DNA from: Sciurus carolinensis
Lineage: Eukaryota > Chordata > Mammalia > Rodentia > Sciuridae
Length of the DNA: 64,000 nucleotides
Assembly (NCBI RefSeq): GCF_902686445.1
Contig: NC_062217.1
Coordinates: forward strand, 80,557,258-80,621,257
Reading direction: 5' to 3'
In this document: in pieces, positions 39,101-51,100 of the stretch
How positions within the stretch are numbered: the first letter of the stretch is position 1
Layout of the letters: every line of letters starts with the position of its first letter
The notes under the pieces: model-generated
What the model was told of the DNA's origin: nothing
The model's database searches: none
The model's input: the letters and a program-made list of their open reading frames with translations, nothing else
Translations under genes and position numbers: made by a program

Positions 39101-42100
39101 CGTGGAATCCAGCTGGGTAACTTTGACAGCAAGGCGATCAATTCTGTCTTGAAGAGAATTTGCTCTGATGTAGAAGTTGTTAGCCTCATTAAACAACTCA
39201 CCAAATATGTCTTCAGCATGTTTGCCTGTAGAGGAGAAGAAATGGAGAAAGCCATCTGCTAAGGAGCTGCTGAGCTGCCCCTGAACAGCTACACCAGTGC
39301 TTATTAGTGTCAACACCCAGGGTCCTGTGCAAATGGGTATAAAAATGAAGTGTCACATTCCAAGGTCTTGCAACTTTTAAAATGTAGCAGATATTCATAT
39401 AAACCTGGAAGTTGACGAAAAGTGGCAGTATTCTAAAATAGTCCAGATAATACAGAATCTTCATGGCTACATGAGTGATCACTCAAGTTGTTTCTTGCTA
39501 AATATAAGGAAAAAAAATTCTCATTTTGTATGTTTTAAGTATAAATACAATCTCAGGAATTATACTTCCCTTATTCCTCAAGATAATTCAATAAATCATA
39601 TTGGCCCTTAACTTTACCTCATGCATAATCAGAAACATTAGAAATTTTACATCATGCTTGGCCCTTTTAAAGGGCTCATACTCTCTAAAAATCAGTGTTT
39701 TCAATTTTGAGTTAAATTTTTTTCTATATAGTCACCTCTACATTCTTGTGAGTACTAGATATAACTCCCACTTTTCTTAAAATGTATTTAACATCTCTGG
39801 AAGATTTAACAAGCAAGATAGCAATCAATATCTACTTACAATGAATTTCCAAGTCCCAACACCTTCCTTTACTCATTCAACAAATATTCAATATCTGCCT
39901 ATTTCATTCAAGGACTTAACTTCTTGAGATACCTATCATTTCTTTTTATTTTATTTTTCTATAAATTTATTGCTCAAATAAAAACCCAAATGTTCCAGAA
40001 GAAAAGCTCACTGGCGCAAGCATAACACTCATGTTTCCATGGTGATTTACAGTTTACAGGGCACTCTCATAGCCGGTTTCCATCCTCACTGCTAGAATCC
40101 ATCACACTGAACTTCTTAAGAGCAGGAACCTTGTCTTGTCTGTCTGCTCAATGTTGCAGCCCTAGCCCTAAAGCAAGGCCTTCCTGCACACACCTCTTAA
40201 AGAGTGAGGCCCAGAGGTTAACAGCGAATTACTGTATTCATTTTCCAGGTGATTAAACTGAGGATCAGAAAAGTAATCTATCCAAATCCCCTGGCTGGTA
40301 AGTGGCAAAAATAGATGAAACAAAATCTTATTCCTCTAACTTTTAGTTCTCTGCTTTTATCATTTACCTCACTGAACTTCCTTGGCCATAAAATACAGAA
40401 CAATATGGTAGATCTTCAAAACATTAAACATAGAATACCCATATGATCCAACAATTTCACTTCTGGGTACATGTCCAAAAGAAGTGAAACAGGGACTTGA
40501 GATACTTGCATACTTCAGATCATAGAAGTGTTAGTCAAAACTAAGAGGTGGAAGCAATCCATATGACCACCAAAAGATGAAAGGATAAACTAAGAAATAT
40601 TATATTCAACATTCAAAAGCAGGAAATTCTGACACATGCTATAATATGGATGAGGCCTGCAATAAGTGAAACAGTAACAAAAAGATAAATACTGTGATTT
40701 TACTCATATGAGGTACCTAGAGAAGTTAAATTCTTACAAATAGAAAGCAGAATGGTGCTTGCCAGGGGTTAAGGGAAGAAGGGAATGGAAGCTGTTTAAT
40801 TGGTACAGAGTTTCAATTCTTCCACAAAATAAAAAAAGTTCTGGAGATCTACTGTACAATTTGAACATTCCCACAGTATTGAAGTATATACCTATTATCA
40901 CTATTAAAAATGAAAATTAAAAAAGCTTTAGAAGAAAAATCATAAAAATTAAGGATTCTACACTGAAATAAACTTCTCTTGCTGTCTTTACTCTGTACTG
41001 TTAACAACCTCTTTCTCTAAGTCTTCTGCAGTAAAGATTCCCCAGCGTCACTTATTTTGGTTTTTATTTATTCATTTTTTAATATGGAGTCAAGGATCAA
41101 ATCCAGTGCCTCACACATGCTATTCAAGTGCTCTACCACTGAGCCACAACTCCAGTCCTTTTCTTGTTTTTTGATAGTTGCCACCCTAATCAGCATGAGA
41201 GGGATTTCAGTTATTTTTAAGATGTCTGAGATCACAGCAGATTTGTAAGAAAAGAGAAAGCAGGTGAAGTTGCTTAGATTTTGGGCTGCCACTGAGTGCA
41301 CTGTAATGTTAGTGATTATTTTAATAAAGAGAGTGAAGGAGGTTGACAAGTGGGGGCTTGCACAAAGGGCACAGATATAGTGGGAGGAAGCAGACGGGTT
41401 TAGGGACTGCAAGTAGTTTGGTCTGGCGGAACCAATATCAGACAGAAATTTGGTCAGAGGACTTGCCAGATGATACTGAGTGGCTTACATTCTATCCAAG
41501 TCCCTTTCCCCATTCTTTTTGACTGTGCTTCAGTGGCATTTTTGCCCTACTGCTCTATGAAACAGTTCTCCCGCCTACAAAGGCCACTTTCTTTTTAAGT
41601 CAAGGGCCAGCTTTGGGCCTTATCCATCTGGCCCATGGTTGCCATGTCCCCCTGGCCAGGTCTGCTCACTTGCCTGCCTCACACCTACTCCTACCTGTTG
41701 GCTCCTCCTCAGCTCCTCTGCTGCTTCCTCCCCTGCCCAAACTAAAAACTTCATATGAGCCCAGGGTTCAAGGTCTTGGGGTTTTTATTTTATTTAATAG
41801 AAGTTCTATTTGCTACTCAGCAAAAGACAAAAAGCTGACTATTTGTGCTTCTAAGCCTAGTGTTCCAATATCTCCAAGAACTTTGCTTTTAAAAACTACT
41901 GACAAAAATAGATCTCCATGTTAAATATTTCAATGTCCTCCCTTTCCTGTCAACATTCACTTGGGCATCTAATCCAGTCTAATGGCTTTGAATACTCCCT
42001 CAGTGCTTATGACTCCTCACTTCTATTTTAGGGTGCCCTCTTCCCCTGAAATCCACTCATATATTGCACTCTATTGAACAACATCACCTGAGTGTCTAAT

Positions 42101-45100
42101 GAACAACTCAAACTTCATGTTCCAGAACAGGATTCCTCATTTCCCCTCCTAAGCTTGCTTCTTTCATAATCTTCTGTGCTTGAAAAATAACAACTGCATC
42201 CTTCCTGCCACAGTCTTAGGGGTCATCCTTGACTCATCTTGTTCTCTCCCATCTGTTGACTTCCCAGCAAACCTGACCCCAAGTACCCTTTTGCAGAACA
42301 GACTCAGAGCCTGACCATTCTTACCTCCCTGAATCCCAGCCTGGTTTAAGTCATACTCACCTCTTCCCTGGATTTCCCTTACTGTCAAGGAATTCAACCC
42401 CCCCATTGTTAACCCAGACACATACCCTGCTTCAGAACATTTCTCATAGAGCAGCACGGTCATCTTATCAACTTTAAGTCAGATCCTGGTTCTTTTCTGC
42501 ATTCTCAAGTCCCTTCTCTTCCTTGCCATCTTACTTAGACTGAAAGTCAAAGACCATGAAATGACATACAGTTCTCCATGATCTGCTCCACTTAACACTC
42601 CCATACTGTCTCTCCCTCGCACATTCCATTCCCGTACACTGGCTTCCCCGCTGCTTCTCAGACGTGCCAAGTGTACACCTCCTCCCCAGGCCTTTGCATT
42701 TCCTATTCCTTCTGCCTGGGTCATTTCTGTTTGGCTCGCTCACTTCATCCAGCTCTATGTCCAAATGTCACCTTCTATGTGAGACTTTAGCAACCCTAAC
42801 TAATTGCCTCACTTCACCACACATGTAACCACACACCCTTCCTCATCTCCTCACTGGTGGAGTTTTCTCTTTAGCACTTATCCCCATGCAATAAAGTATG
42901 ATACTTTTAAGTGTTGTCACAACCTATCATCTGTCTCCCCCACTAAAACATGATCTAGAAAGACAAGTACTCTCCTCCGTTCTGTGTACTACTCTATCAA
43001 TTGACCGTGTGGCTACAGCACACCTAGATTGTAGCAGGTTCTCAGAAAATATTTTGGAAAGTATGAATAAAAATGCATTAACTGAGTCATCCCCTGGTTA
43101 ACTTAAAATCAACCCTTCAGGATGCAGACTGGGTTCTGAAAGAATAGAGGCCCTCTCTGTTTTCTCACAATACCCTAAGCCTACCTCAACCCCACAACTC
43201 TCCTAACTCTAGACTTTATTTCCCTAAGCTCTCTGAGGACATCAGCTAAGCTTCTGACCTCTATATTGCTTGTGCTGAGCCACTGCTCAGCAACTGTCTG
43301 TGGGCTAAACCAGTGTATTCTTGTTAACAAGTACACTGCCAGCAAATGTTCTCTGCTCCAAGTTTGGAAAATGCTGAGTTAAACAGATTAAATATGTTTC
43401 CATCCTTTAGGGCTTCTCAAAATCTTTAATAGGCTGATATGTGCTGGGTATCTGCAAGAAGAGCAGCTAGCATACCATGCTTGCAAAGTGACCAGGCTTG
43501 GAAATACCTAATCACATCTTTCATAACTGCTGTTTTATGACACTCACTTGGGAAATGCTGGGTGACTTGCAGATGAGTACCATGTTCCAAATGTTTCATA
43601 TTCAGTGTATTTGTTCTTTATTTCTGAATGTGTGACACAGTCAAATGAAACCCATTTTTGTTTTCCTATGTGACCATTCATAGTTCATTACATATTTTAT
43701 ATAAATATACACATATATATTCCAGTGCAATTTCAAAATCTCCTATCCTTTCCCCTTTAGCTACACAGAAGACTAACTTAGAGGGACAGCATATATCCCT
43801 AAGAAATGGGAGTATATGCCAATCTCCAGCAAAAGTTACAGCAGCACTCACAAAGCATTGTGACTACTGTTGAGAATAACTCTCTATACTCTCTGCTAGA
43901 TGCTACATAAGCAGAAAAAGATAAATAACATGTGCCCTCTACTATCAATGCTTAATTCTATTTGAAAAGCAAGCCACTAATACTAGAGTGTCACTTGGAA
44001 GTTCTCAATTTATAGAAAGACACAGAAATTAAATACTTGTATAACTAATATTTTGCCAGCTGCTAAAAGTTGACAAGTGACTAAGAGGAAGGAAATGGAA
44101 GGAGCTACATTTTCTGATGAATAAGAATAAAATGTTGTAATTATAGTCTTCAGTTTTGCAAACAGCAACAGATTTGAAAAGCAGAATTCTCCTCACTCTT
44201 TCAATGGCAAGTCCATTAATAGTTAAACTAAAATAATTCTGGATTGAATTAGCAACTACACTAAGGGAAGTATAATTTATTCATTCTTTACTGGCAAAGG
44301 TTCCAATTATGGACTTGTTCATACCATATGAACTTGTTTCCAAGTATGTCAGCATGAGAAGTATACCTCCAAATTACCACAGCATAAAAATTATGCATGG
44401 ATTTTCAAAAATATTCTAAGCATTTTATAAGAAGGTAATGAATATTGGTTATTAAGCATATTAAGTTATTCAGCAAACATTCACCAAGCACACACGGTGT
44501 GAGAGGCATTGTCTCAGTGGACTGTAGAAACACAGCAGTGAACACAGTCAAAGCCTCATGAAGCACATTTTATGGTTAGGGAAACAGACAATTAAAACGT
44601 AATAGTTGATAACGAATGCTATGAAGAAAACAAAAGACAAATGACAGGCAAAAGACAGAAATGTGCTTGGTGTGTGTGAGTAATATCAAGGAGGCCAATG
44701 TGGCTGAAGGCCAGTGAGTGGTGGGGAAGAGAAATAAATGCCCTTTCCTTTGAGGGGTGGGTGACTAGAATGGGAGCAGAGAGATCAGCTGGGAGAATCC
44801 TGATAAGCAGGTGAGAGGTGATGATAACTTAGACTAGAATAGTAGTAGCAAGGCAGGGATCAGGTGTACAGATTGGCAAATATTTTGAATATAACTGATT
44901 ATTGTTATATATAACAATATATAACTGTTATTGAATTGGATATCTGGTATGAGAGACCGAAGAGTTAATCCAAAAGCAACTGGAAGAGTAGAGTGCTCAC
45001 TTGCAAAGACAGAGGGGGTGGGGAAAAAGAGAGGAAAAAAAATCATAAATTTAGTTTTAGACAAGTTGAGTTTGAGATGTCCAATAGAAATCCAAATGAT

Positions 45101-48100
45101 GATATCAAACAGGTAGTTGTGTATGTGAATTTGAAGTCCTGGGGAGAGATCAGAAATGAACACATACTTTTGGACGTCATAGCGTTTAGATGGTATTTCA
45201 AGCCATGACACTGAAAGAGCTTGCCTAGTGAATGGGAACAGACAGAGAGGAATTTCAACATGGAGGGGTTGGGAAGATCAACAAAGGAAACTAAAAAAAG
45301 AACAGTTGTAAGGTAGAAGAAACACCAAAGTGAGGTAGTCCAGAAGCCAGATGAAAAACATCTCTTCAAAGGCAGGACATTATCAACAATCCAATGCTAC
45401 TAACAAATTAAGTCACAGGATTGCAACTGATCACTCGAGTTAGCAACATGGAAGGCACTGATAACATGTTGACAAGTACAGATTCTAAAGAGTGGGAAGG
45501 ATAAAACTTTAACTGGGACAAAAGACAACGAGGAAAGCAGAGGTAGTGGAAAAATAAATAGTTCTTTGAAGGACTCTTGCTGTGAAAGAGGACAATCTGT
45601 GGTAAGCTGGGAGACTGCCCTACAAGTTATATTTGATAGGAAAAGATGTACTTATATGGGGTGGGGGGAAGATGTAGAGAAGAAAGAACGTAAATGAACG
45701 TAAATGTAGTCCTGGAGTAAGCACTAGGGTGTGGGCTCCAGTGTTCAAGTGAAAGAGATGGTTTGGATAGAAGTATGAACAATTATCATTTTAAAGAAGG
45801 GCGAGCAGGATACACTGGTACACACTGGCCTCACAGTGGGATGATATATGAGAAGGCAGATGTCTAGTTTTCCTGATTGTTTTTATTTTACCAATAAAAT
45901 AAGCAGCATAGTCATCAGAGTCGGGAGGTACAAAGAATAAAGAGAAGACATGAAATAGGCACTCTGATAAGAACACCAAAACAAACAAATAAATTATACC
46001 AGCATTGTTGAGCAAAACAGGGCTCACACAAAGAAAGTGCATATGATTTTAGACCTTTCTTTTCTAATATAAGCATTTAAAGCTACACATTTCCCTTTAA
46101 ATATTTCTTTAAATCTCACAAACACACTGATATTTTGTGTTTATTATCACTAGAAATAGTATCTAATTTCTATTTTCAATTCTTCTTTGAACCAGTAAAT
46201 GAAAGATACTGCTTGATTTTCCAATATTTGAGAATTATCTAAAATTATTATTATTATTCCATTATCACATTCTGTATACTAATCTTTTTAAACTTATTAT
46301 TTTATGGCCTAGCATATGTTGATATTGGTGAAGTTCCAAGGGAAATTAAAAGAATGTGTATTCCACAGTTTGGGAGTTTAGTATATACAGATCAACTAAG
46401 TTAGATTGGTTGGTGGTATTCAAACCTTCTACATTCTTAATATTTTTATTTATTTATTTATTTGTTTGTTTGTTTATTTTTGGTCTACACGCTCTTTCAA
46501 TTACTGAGGGTTTCTTATTAAAATTTCCAACTAGAATTTTGGGTTTGTCTAGTTCTTCCCTTAGTTCTGTTTATTTTTATTCCATGTACCTATGGAGTCC
46601 TCTTATTAGACATATACATTTAAGACTGTTCGATGTTTAGTATTTCTGATTTTTATTGTGCCAAAATGCCCTTCATCTCTTTTACAGTCTATCTTATCAT
46701 AGCCAAACCAGTTTTCTTATGCTTTATATTTGCATGGTATATTTTTCTCATAATTTTCCTTAAGTCTGTGTATTTATCCTTAAAATATATATATTTTAGT
46801 CTTGCTGTTTTATTTAGCCTGGTAATCTCTGCCTTTTAAGAGGAGTGTCAAAAATGTTCCTATTTAAAGAAATTACCAATATTGCTGGATTTAATTCTAT
46901 CACCTGGGTATTTGTTTTCTATTTGTCCCCTGCTCCTTTCCTGCTGCCTTCTGGGATTCCATTTTATTTTAGGATTCTATTTTATCTCTTCTACATGTTA
47001 TTTTTAATAGTTACTGGAAATTACAATATACGTCCTTCACTCATCACAATCAACTTTCAAATAATACAGTATTAACAAACAATTTAAAATACAAGAGTAT
47101 ATAATTCAATCTGCTCCCTGGTACCCTCAGAGCTCTTACTGTCACTTATTTTATTGTCATACAGATTATGAACTCCACAAATTTCAAGCAATAGACTTTT
47201 ATACATATAATAGATGTACATTTTAATAATCTTTTAATTTTATTTCCATATTTACTTTTTTGTTTTTCTGGTACTGGGGATTGAACCCAGGGGTACTTCA
47301 CCTCTGAGCCACATACCCAGCCTTTTTTATCGTTTATTTAGAGACAGGGTACCACTGAGTTGCTTAGGGCCTTGCTAAGTTGCTGAGGCTGGCTTTGAAC
47401 TCAGGATCCTCCTGCCTCAGCCTCCCAAGTAACTGGCATTACAGGCATGCACCACCACACCCAGCTCCATATTTACATTTTTTGGTAATCTTTATTCCTT
47501 CTGGCATTTCCATCTGGTATTATTTCCCTTTGGTCTACAATTTTTAAAACTTTTTTTTGTAGTGAAGGTCTACTAGAAGACTAATTTTTTCAGATTTTGT
47601 GTAAGTAAAATATGTCATCATTTTCTTTGCATTTTCAAAGGATATTTCATTGGCTAGAGAATTGGAACTTTTTTTCCCCTTTAAGACTTTATCCATTGTT
47701 TTCTGGTCTCAACTATTTCTAACAAGAAATCAGATGTCATACTTAACACTGTTTCCTCCTGTTTTAGTCAGTTTTTTTGCTGCTGTAACTAAAAGACCCA
47801 ATCAAAACAACTTAAGAAGAGGAAAATTTTATATGGGGCTCATGATTTCAGAGGCCTCAAATCTCAGACAGCAGCCTCCATTCCTTGGGGCTAGAGTTGA
47901 GGCAAAACACCATGATGAAAGAGTATAGTGGAGGGAAGCAGTTCACATGATGATCAGGAAGCAAAGAGAGAGGTCTCCACTTGCCAAATACAAATATATA
48001 CCCCAGCGCCACACCCCAATTCCCACCTCCTTCAGTCACACTCTACCACTTCAGTTACCACTCAGTTAATCTCTTAACAGGAGAGTAATTCACTCTCATG

Positions 48101-51100
48101 CACTGTCTCATATGTGAGCTTTTGGGGGACACCTCATATCCAAACCATAACACCTCCCTATATGTAACAGAAATTTTTCCTCTTGCTCCTTTTAATATTT
48201 TTACCTTTGTTCTATGTTACTATAATGTGTTTTTCTATAATTTATAAATTCTTGAAATAGAAAAAGTACAAATAACATAACCACAGTGATCTCCAGGACT
48301 CAAAGTTCAAGTTTGGCTGACTCTCTGATCACGCAGAATTAAAATTTGCTTTATTGAAAATCATACAGGGAAAGGAAAAGTTAAAAGTAAACTAATAATT
48401 ATTTCTATAATGCCTCCAATAAAGTATTTCTAATATTTCAGGTTAAATGGCAAGTCATTAGAGTGTCTGACTCCCCTATCATCCTGCCTTCTGTAAGGAT
48501 AGGGGAGCTCTTCTTACACTGGCTCCAATTCTATTGCTGATGGGTCTTTTAACTTACATAGGATGAGAATCACTAATCTGAAAATCTGAAATGCTCCCAA
48601 AACTGAAATTTTTTGAATACCATGATGTCACACATGAAAAAGTCCACACCTGACCTCATGTCATAATTGTGCAAACACATTAAAAATACCTGTATAAAGT
48701 ACCTGCAGGTTATGTATATATAAAACATAAATGAAATTCATGTTTATATTTGGTCCTATTCCCAGGTTACCTCATTATGTATAAACAGATATTAAAAAAT
48801 CTGAAATCTGAAAACTTTTGGATTCCCAGTATTTCAGATAAGGAGAACTCAACCTACAGTGTCCTAAATACATAGTATGTCCTCCTTCCTTTCAGTAACC
48901 TTCCATCTTTATTCATGAGAAATACCAAAACTTATCAAAGTCTAAAGCATTAAAACTTCAAAAAATCTTGTGGTTCTTACAGTAAGTTTCTGTGCAGATA
49001 TACCATTAACTTAATGCTTAAACTTAGGCTTAACCTGTACAGAAATATATTTGTGATCTAATTCCTTTAACTTTTATAAACTGTGTTTTATCCTCTTCTT
49101 TCCCTCACAAAAATTCTGTTTGGATAAAAACATCCAAGAAATCTGTTCAGTGCATGCCTTCAAAATATTTAAACTTCTGTTCTCAGTAATACTGCACTCA
49201 GTGCAATTAGCACAGATCCAAATTTCAGATCCAATTACATAAAGCAAATGCTTGAGAGTGCAAGACTATGAAATCAAAGTACAAACCCTTAAGAAATATG
49301 AATGCGGCAATCCTAGATGGCGGACTAGAGGGAGGCTGCGTCCTTGTTGCTCCGTAACTCCGGTTTCAAGCAGAGGATATCTGTTTCGTGGTGAGGCAGT
49401 TTTTGCTGCTTATTGATCCCCTGCTGTTTACCCCACTTGTCTACTGTGATCACCTGCAGTCTGCCAGCATATCGATGCCTTTTTGAGTGCAGACTGCTCA
49501 CTGTCAGGCGCCTATCATCCGCCATTTGCCTGCCTCTTGCCTGTCCATCTCCTGCCTTACACCTACCCATCACCCACTGCACGAGGTTCACCTCCCAATT
49601 GTCTGACAACAGCAAACTGATCGCCAACCGCCAGTGGAGCGCCAGCTGCCTGCTGTTGCCTGGAAGTTCACTGTCACAGTACCTGCAGGTTTGATTACAC
49701 GTGGCTGCCGCCATTTTGAGACAACAGCCAGGCCCCGTAGGACCCCTGGCCAGACTGACTGGGCCCCATCTCCAGGATCCCTCAGCCTGACGGATCACTC
49801 CCTGCCTCCGAGGGGCCTCACATAAACTGACTGCTCCCTGCCACCAGGACCCCCAGACTGACAGACTGCACCCTATCACCAGGACCCCAGACCGACTGAC
49901 TGCACCTGGCCTCCAGGATCCCACAACCACACCAAACATACCCGACCTCCAGGACCCCTGCCTGACCAACCACATCCTGCCTCCGGGACCTCCAGCCAAT
50001 CACGTCCACACCCCAAGCTGCAGCTCCCCATTTGCCAACACATTTGGAAGCCGGAGTGGCCATCTTGGATAATCCTGGAAGCCGTAGCTCTGATATTTAG
50101 GTGGGACAAATCCCATCTTGAGACGTCTGCTGGAGACCTGAAGCTCACTGTCAGGTACCTCTCATGCATCAGGCTACTGAAGACTGGGAGGTTTGAATAC
50201 TATATGACTGTTACAGTGTAGATTTTCCTTTTTCTCCTTAATAAACAATTTTAAGTTTTTATTTCTTTACTTTTCTTGCTCTCTTTTCCTTTTGTATACC
50301 TGTTCCCTCAGAGTCTCTTTCTCCCGTTTTGCATGCTAACATCCAATTTCTTTTGATTATACTCTCACCCTTTCTATTATCTACAACTTCTGTATATTCT
50401 TTTCTCATCCCATTAACAGCTACATCCTACATCCCTCTGCATCCTCTTTGTCCTCCATTAGAAACTGCAGACCTTATTGCAAATCTGTTTGCTATACTGA
50501 AGATAATATTTGAACTCATTCTGTTTATTATGACAATATTGTTATCATCCTGATAGGAGATATTTGGTTGAGGATTGCATAGTATCTGAATTGGGCACTG
50601 CTAATACTGATCTCCCCTTAAAGAAAAGGTTTTGGAAACCTATAGGGCCACTATAAGCCTAAAGGGGGGAATCTGCAATACCCAACATCTGCGCTGCTAG
50701 AGGGGAAGATATATTAACAACATGAAAAAACAAGGGAAGAAAATGATCCAAACAAATCTAGATTCTATATTCATAGAATCCAATGACAGTATGTTAGAAG
50801 AAATATCAGAAAATGACTTCAGATTATACATGATTAAGATGATTCGTGAAGCAAAGGATGAGATAAGAGAGCAAATGCAGGCAATGAATGATAATACCAA
50901 TAAGCAGTTGAAAGAGCAACTGCAGGAAGCAAAAGATCATTTCAAAAAAGAGATAGAAATTCTCAAAAAAAAAAAAGAAACCAAACAGAAATCCTTGAAA
51001 TGAAGGAAACAATAAACCAAATAAAAAACTCACTGGAAAGCATCACCAAAAGATGACCACTTGGAAGACAGAACCTCAGATAATGAAGACAAAATATTTA

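Larger units (their letters stand above)
46050..48235 (-). mobile_element. Old L1, minus strand, split by a SINE and an LTR
   Basis: The plus strand reads a known inverted L1M text: tttaaatctcacaaac, attccacagtttgggag, gctctttcaattactgaggg, ttggtctacaatttttaaaac. Three segments (46050-47245, 47477-47754, 48158-48235) are continuous if the SINE and LTR are removed. Confidence 0.65.
49306..50721 (+). promoter_or_regulatory. L1 5' UTR / internal promoter region
   Basis: This is GC-rich sequence between the left target-site duplication and the ORF1 ATG. It has an atggc (YY1-like) core at about 49316-49322, a second gccgccattttg (YY1-like on the minus strand) near 49707-49718, and a tandem monomer block. 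Activity is inferred from its position in the element. Confidence 0.75.

Noticed and set aside
42164..42764. Several overlapping minus-strand frames of about 80-100 codons
   Set aside because: They are inverted L2 LINE text with stops between; there is no splice or family support.
44901..44918. Perfect 18-bp palindrome attgttatatataacaat
   Set aside because: AT-rich palindromes of this size are expected by chance; it lies inside an L2 relic.
46356..47075. Plus-strand hydrophobic frames that look like membrane proteins
   Set aside because: They are T-rich antisense L1 sequence, which reads as Phe/Leu/Ile in any frame.
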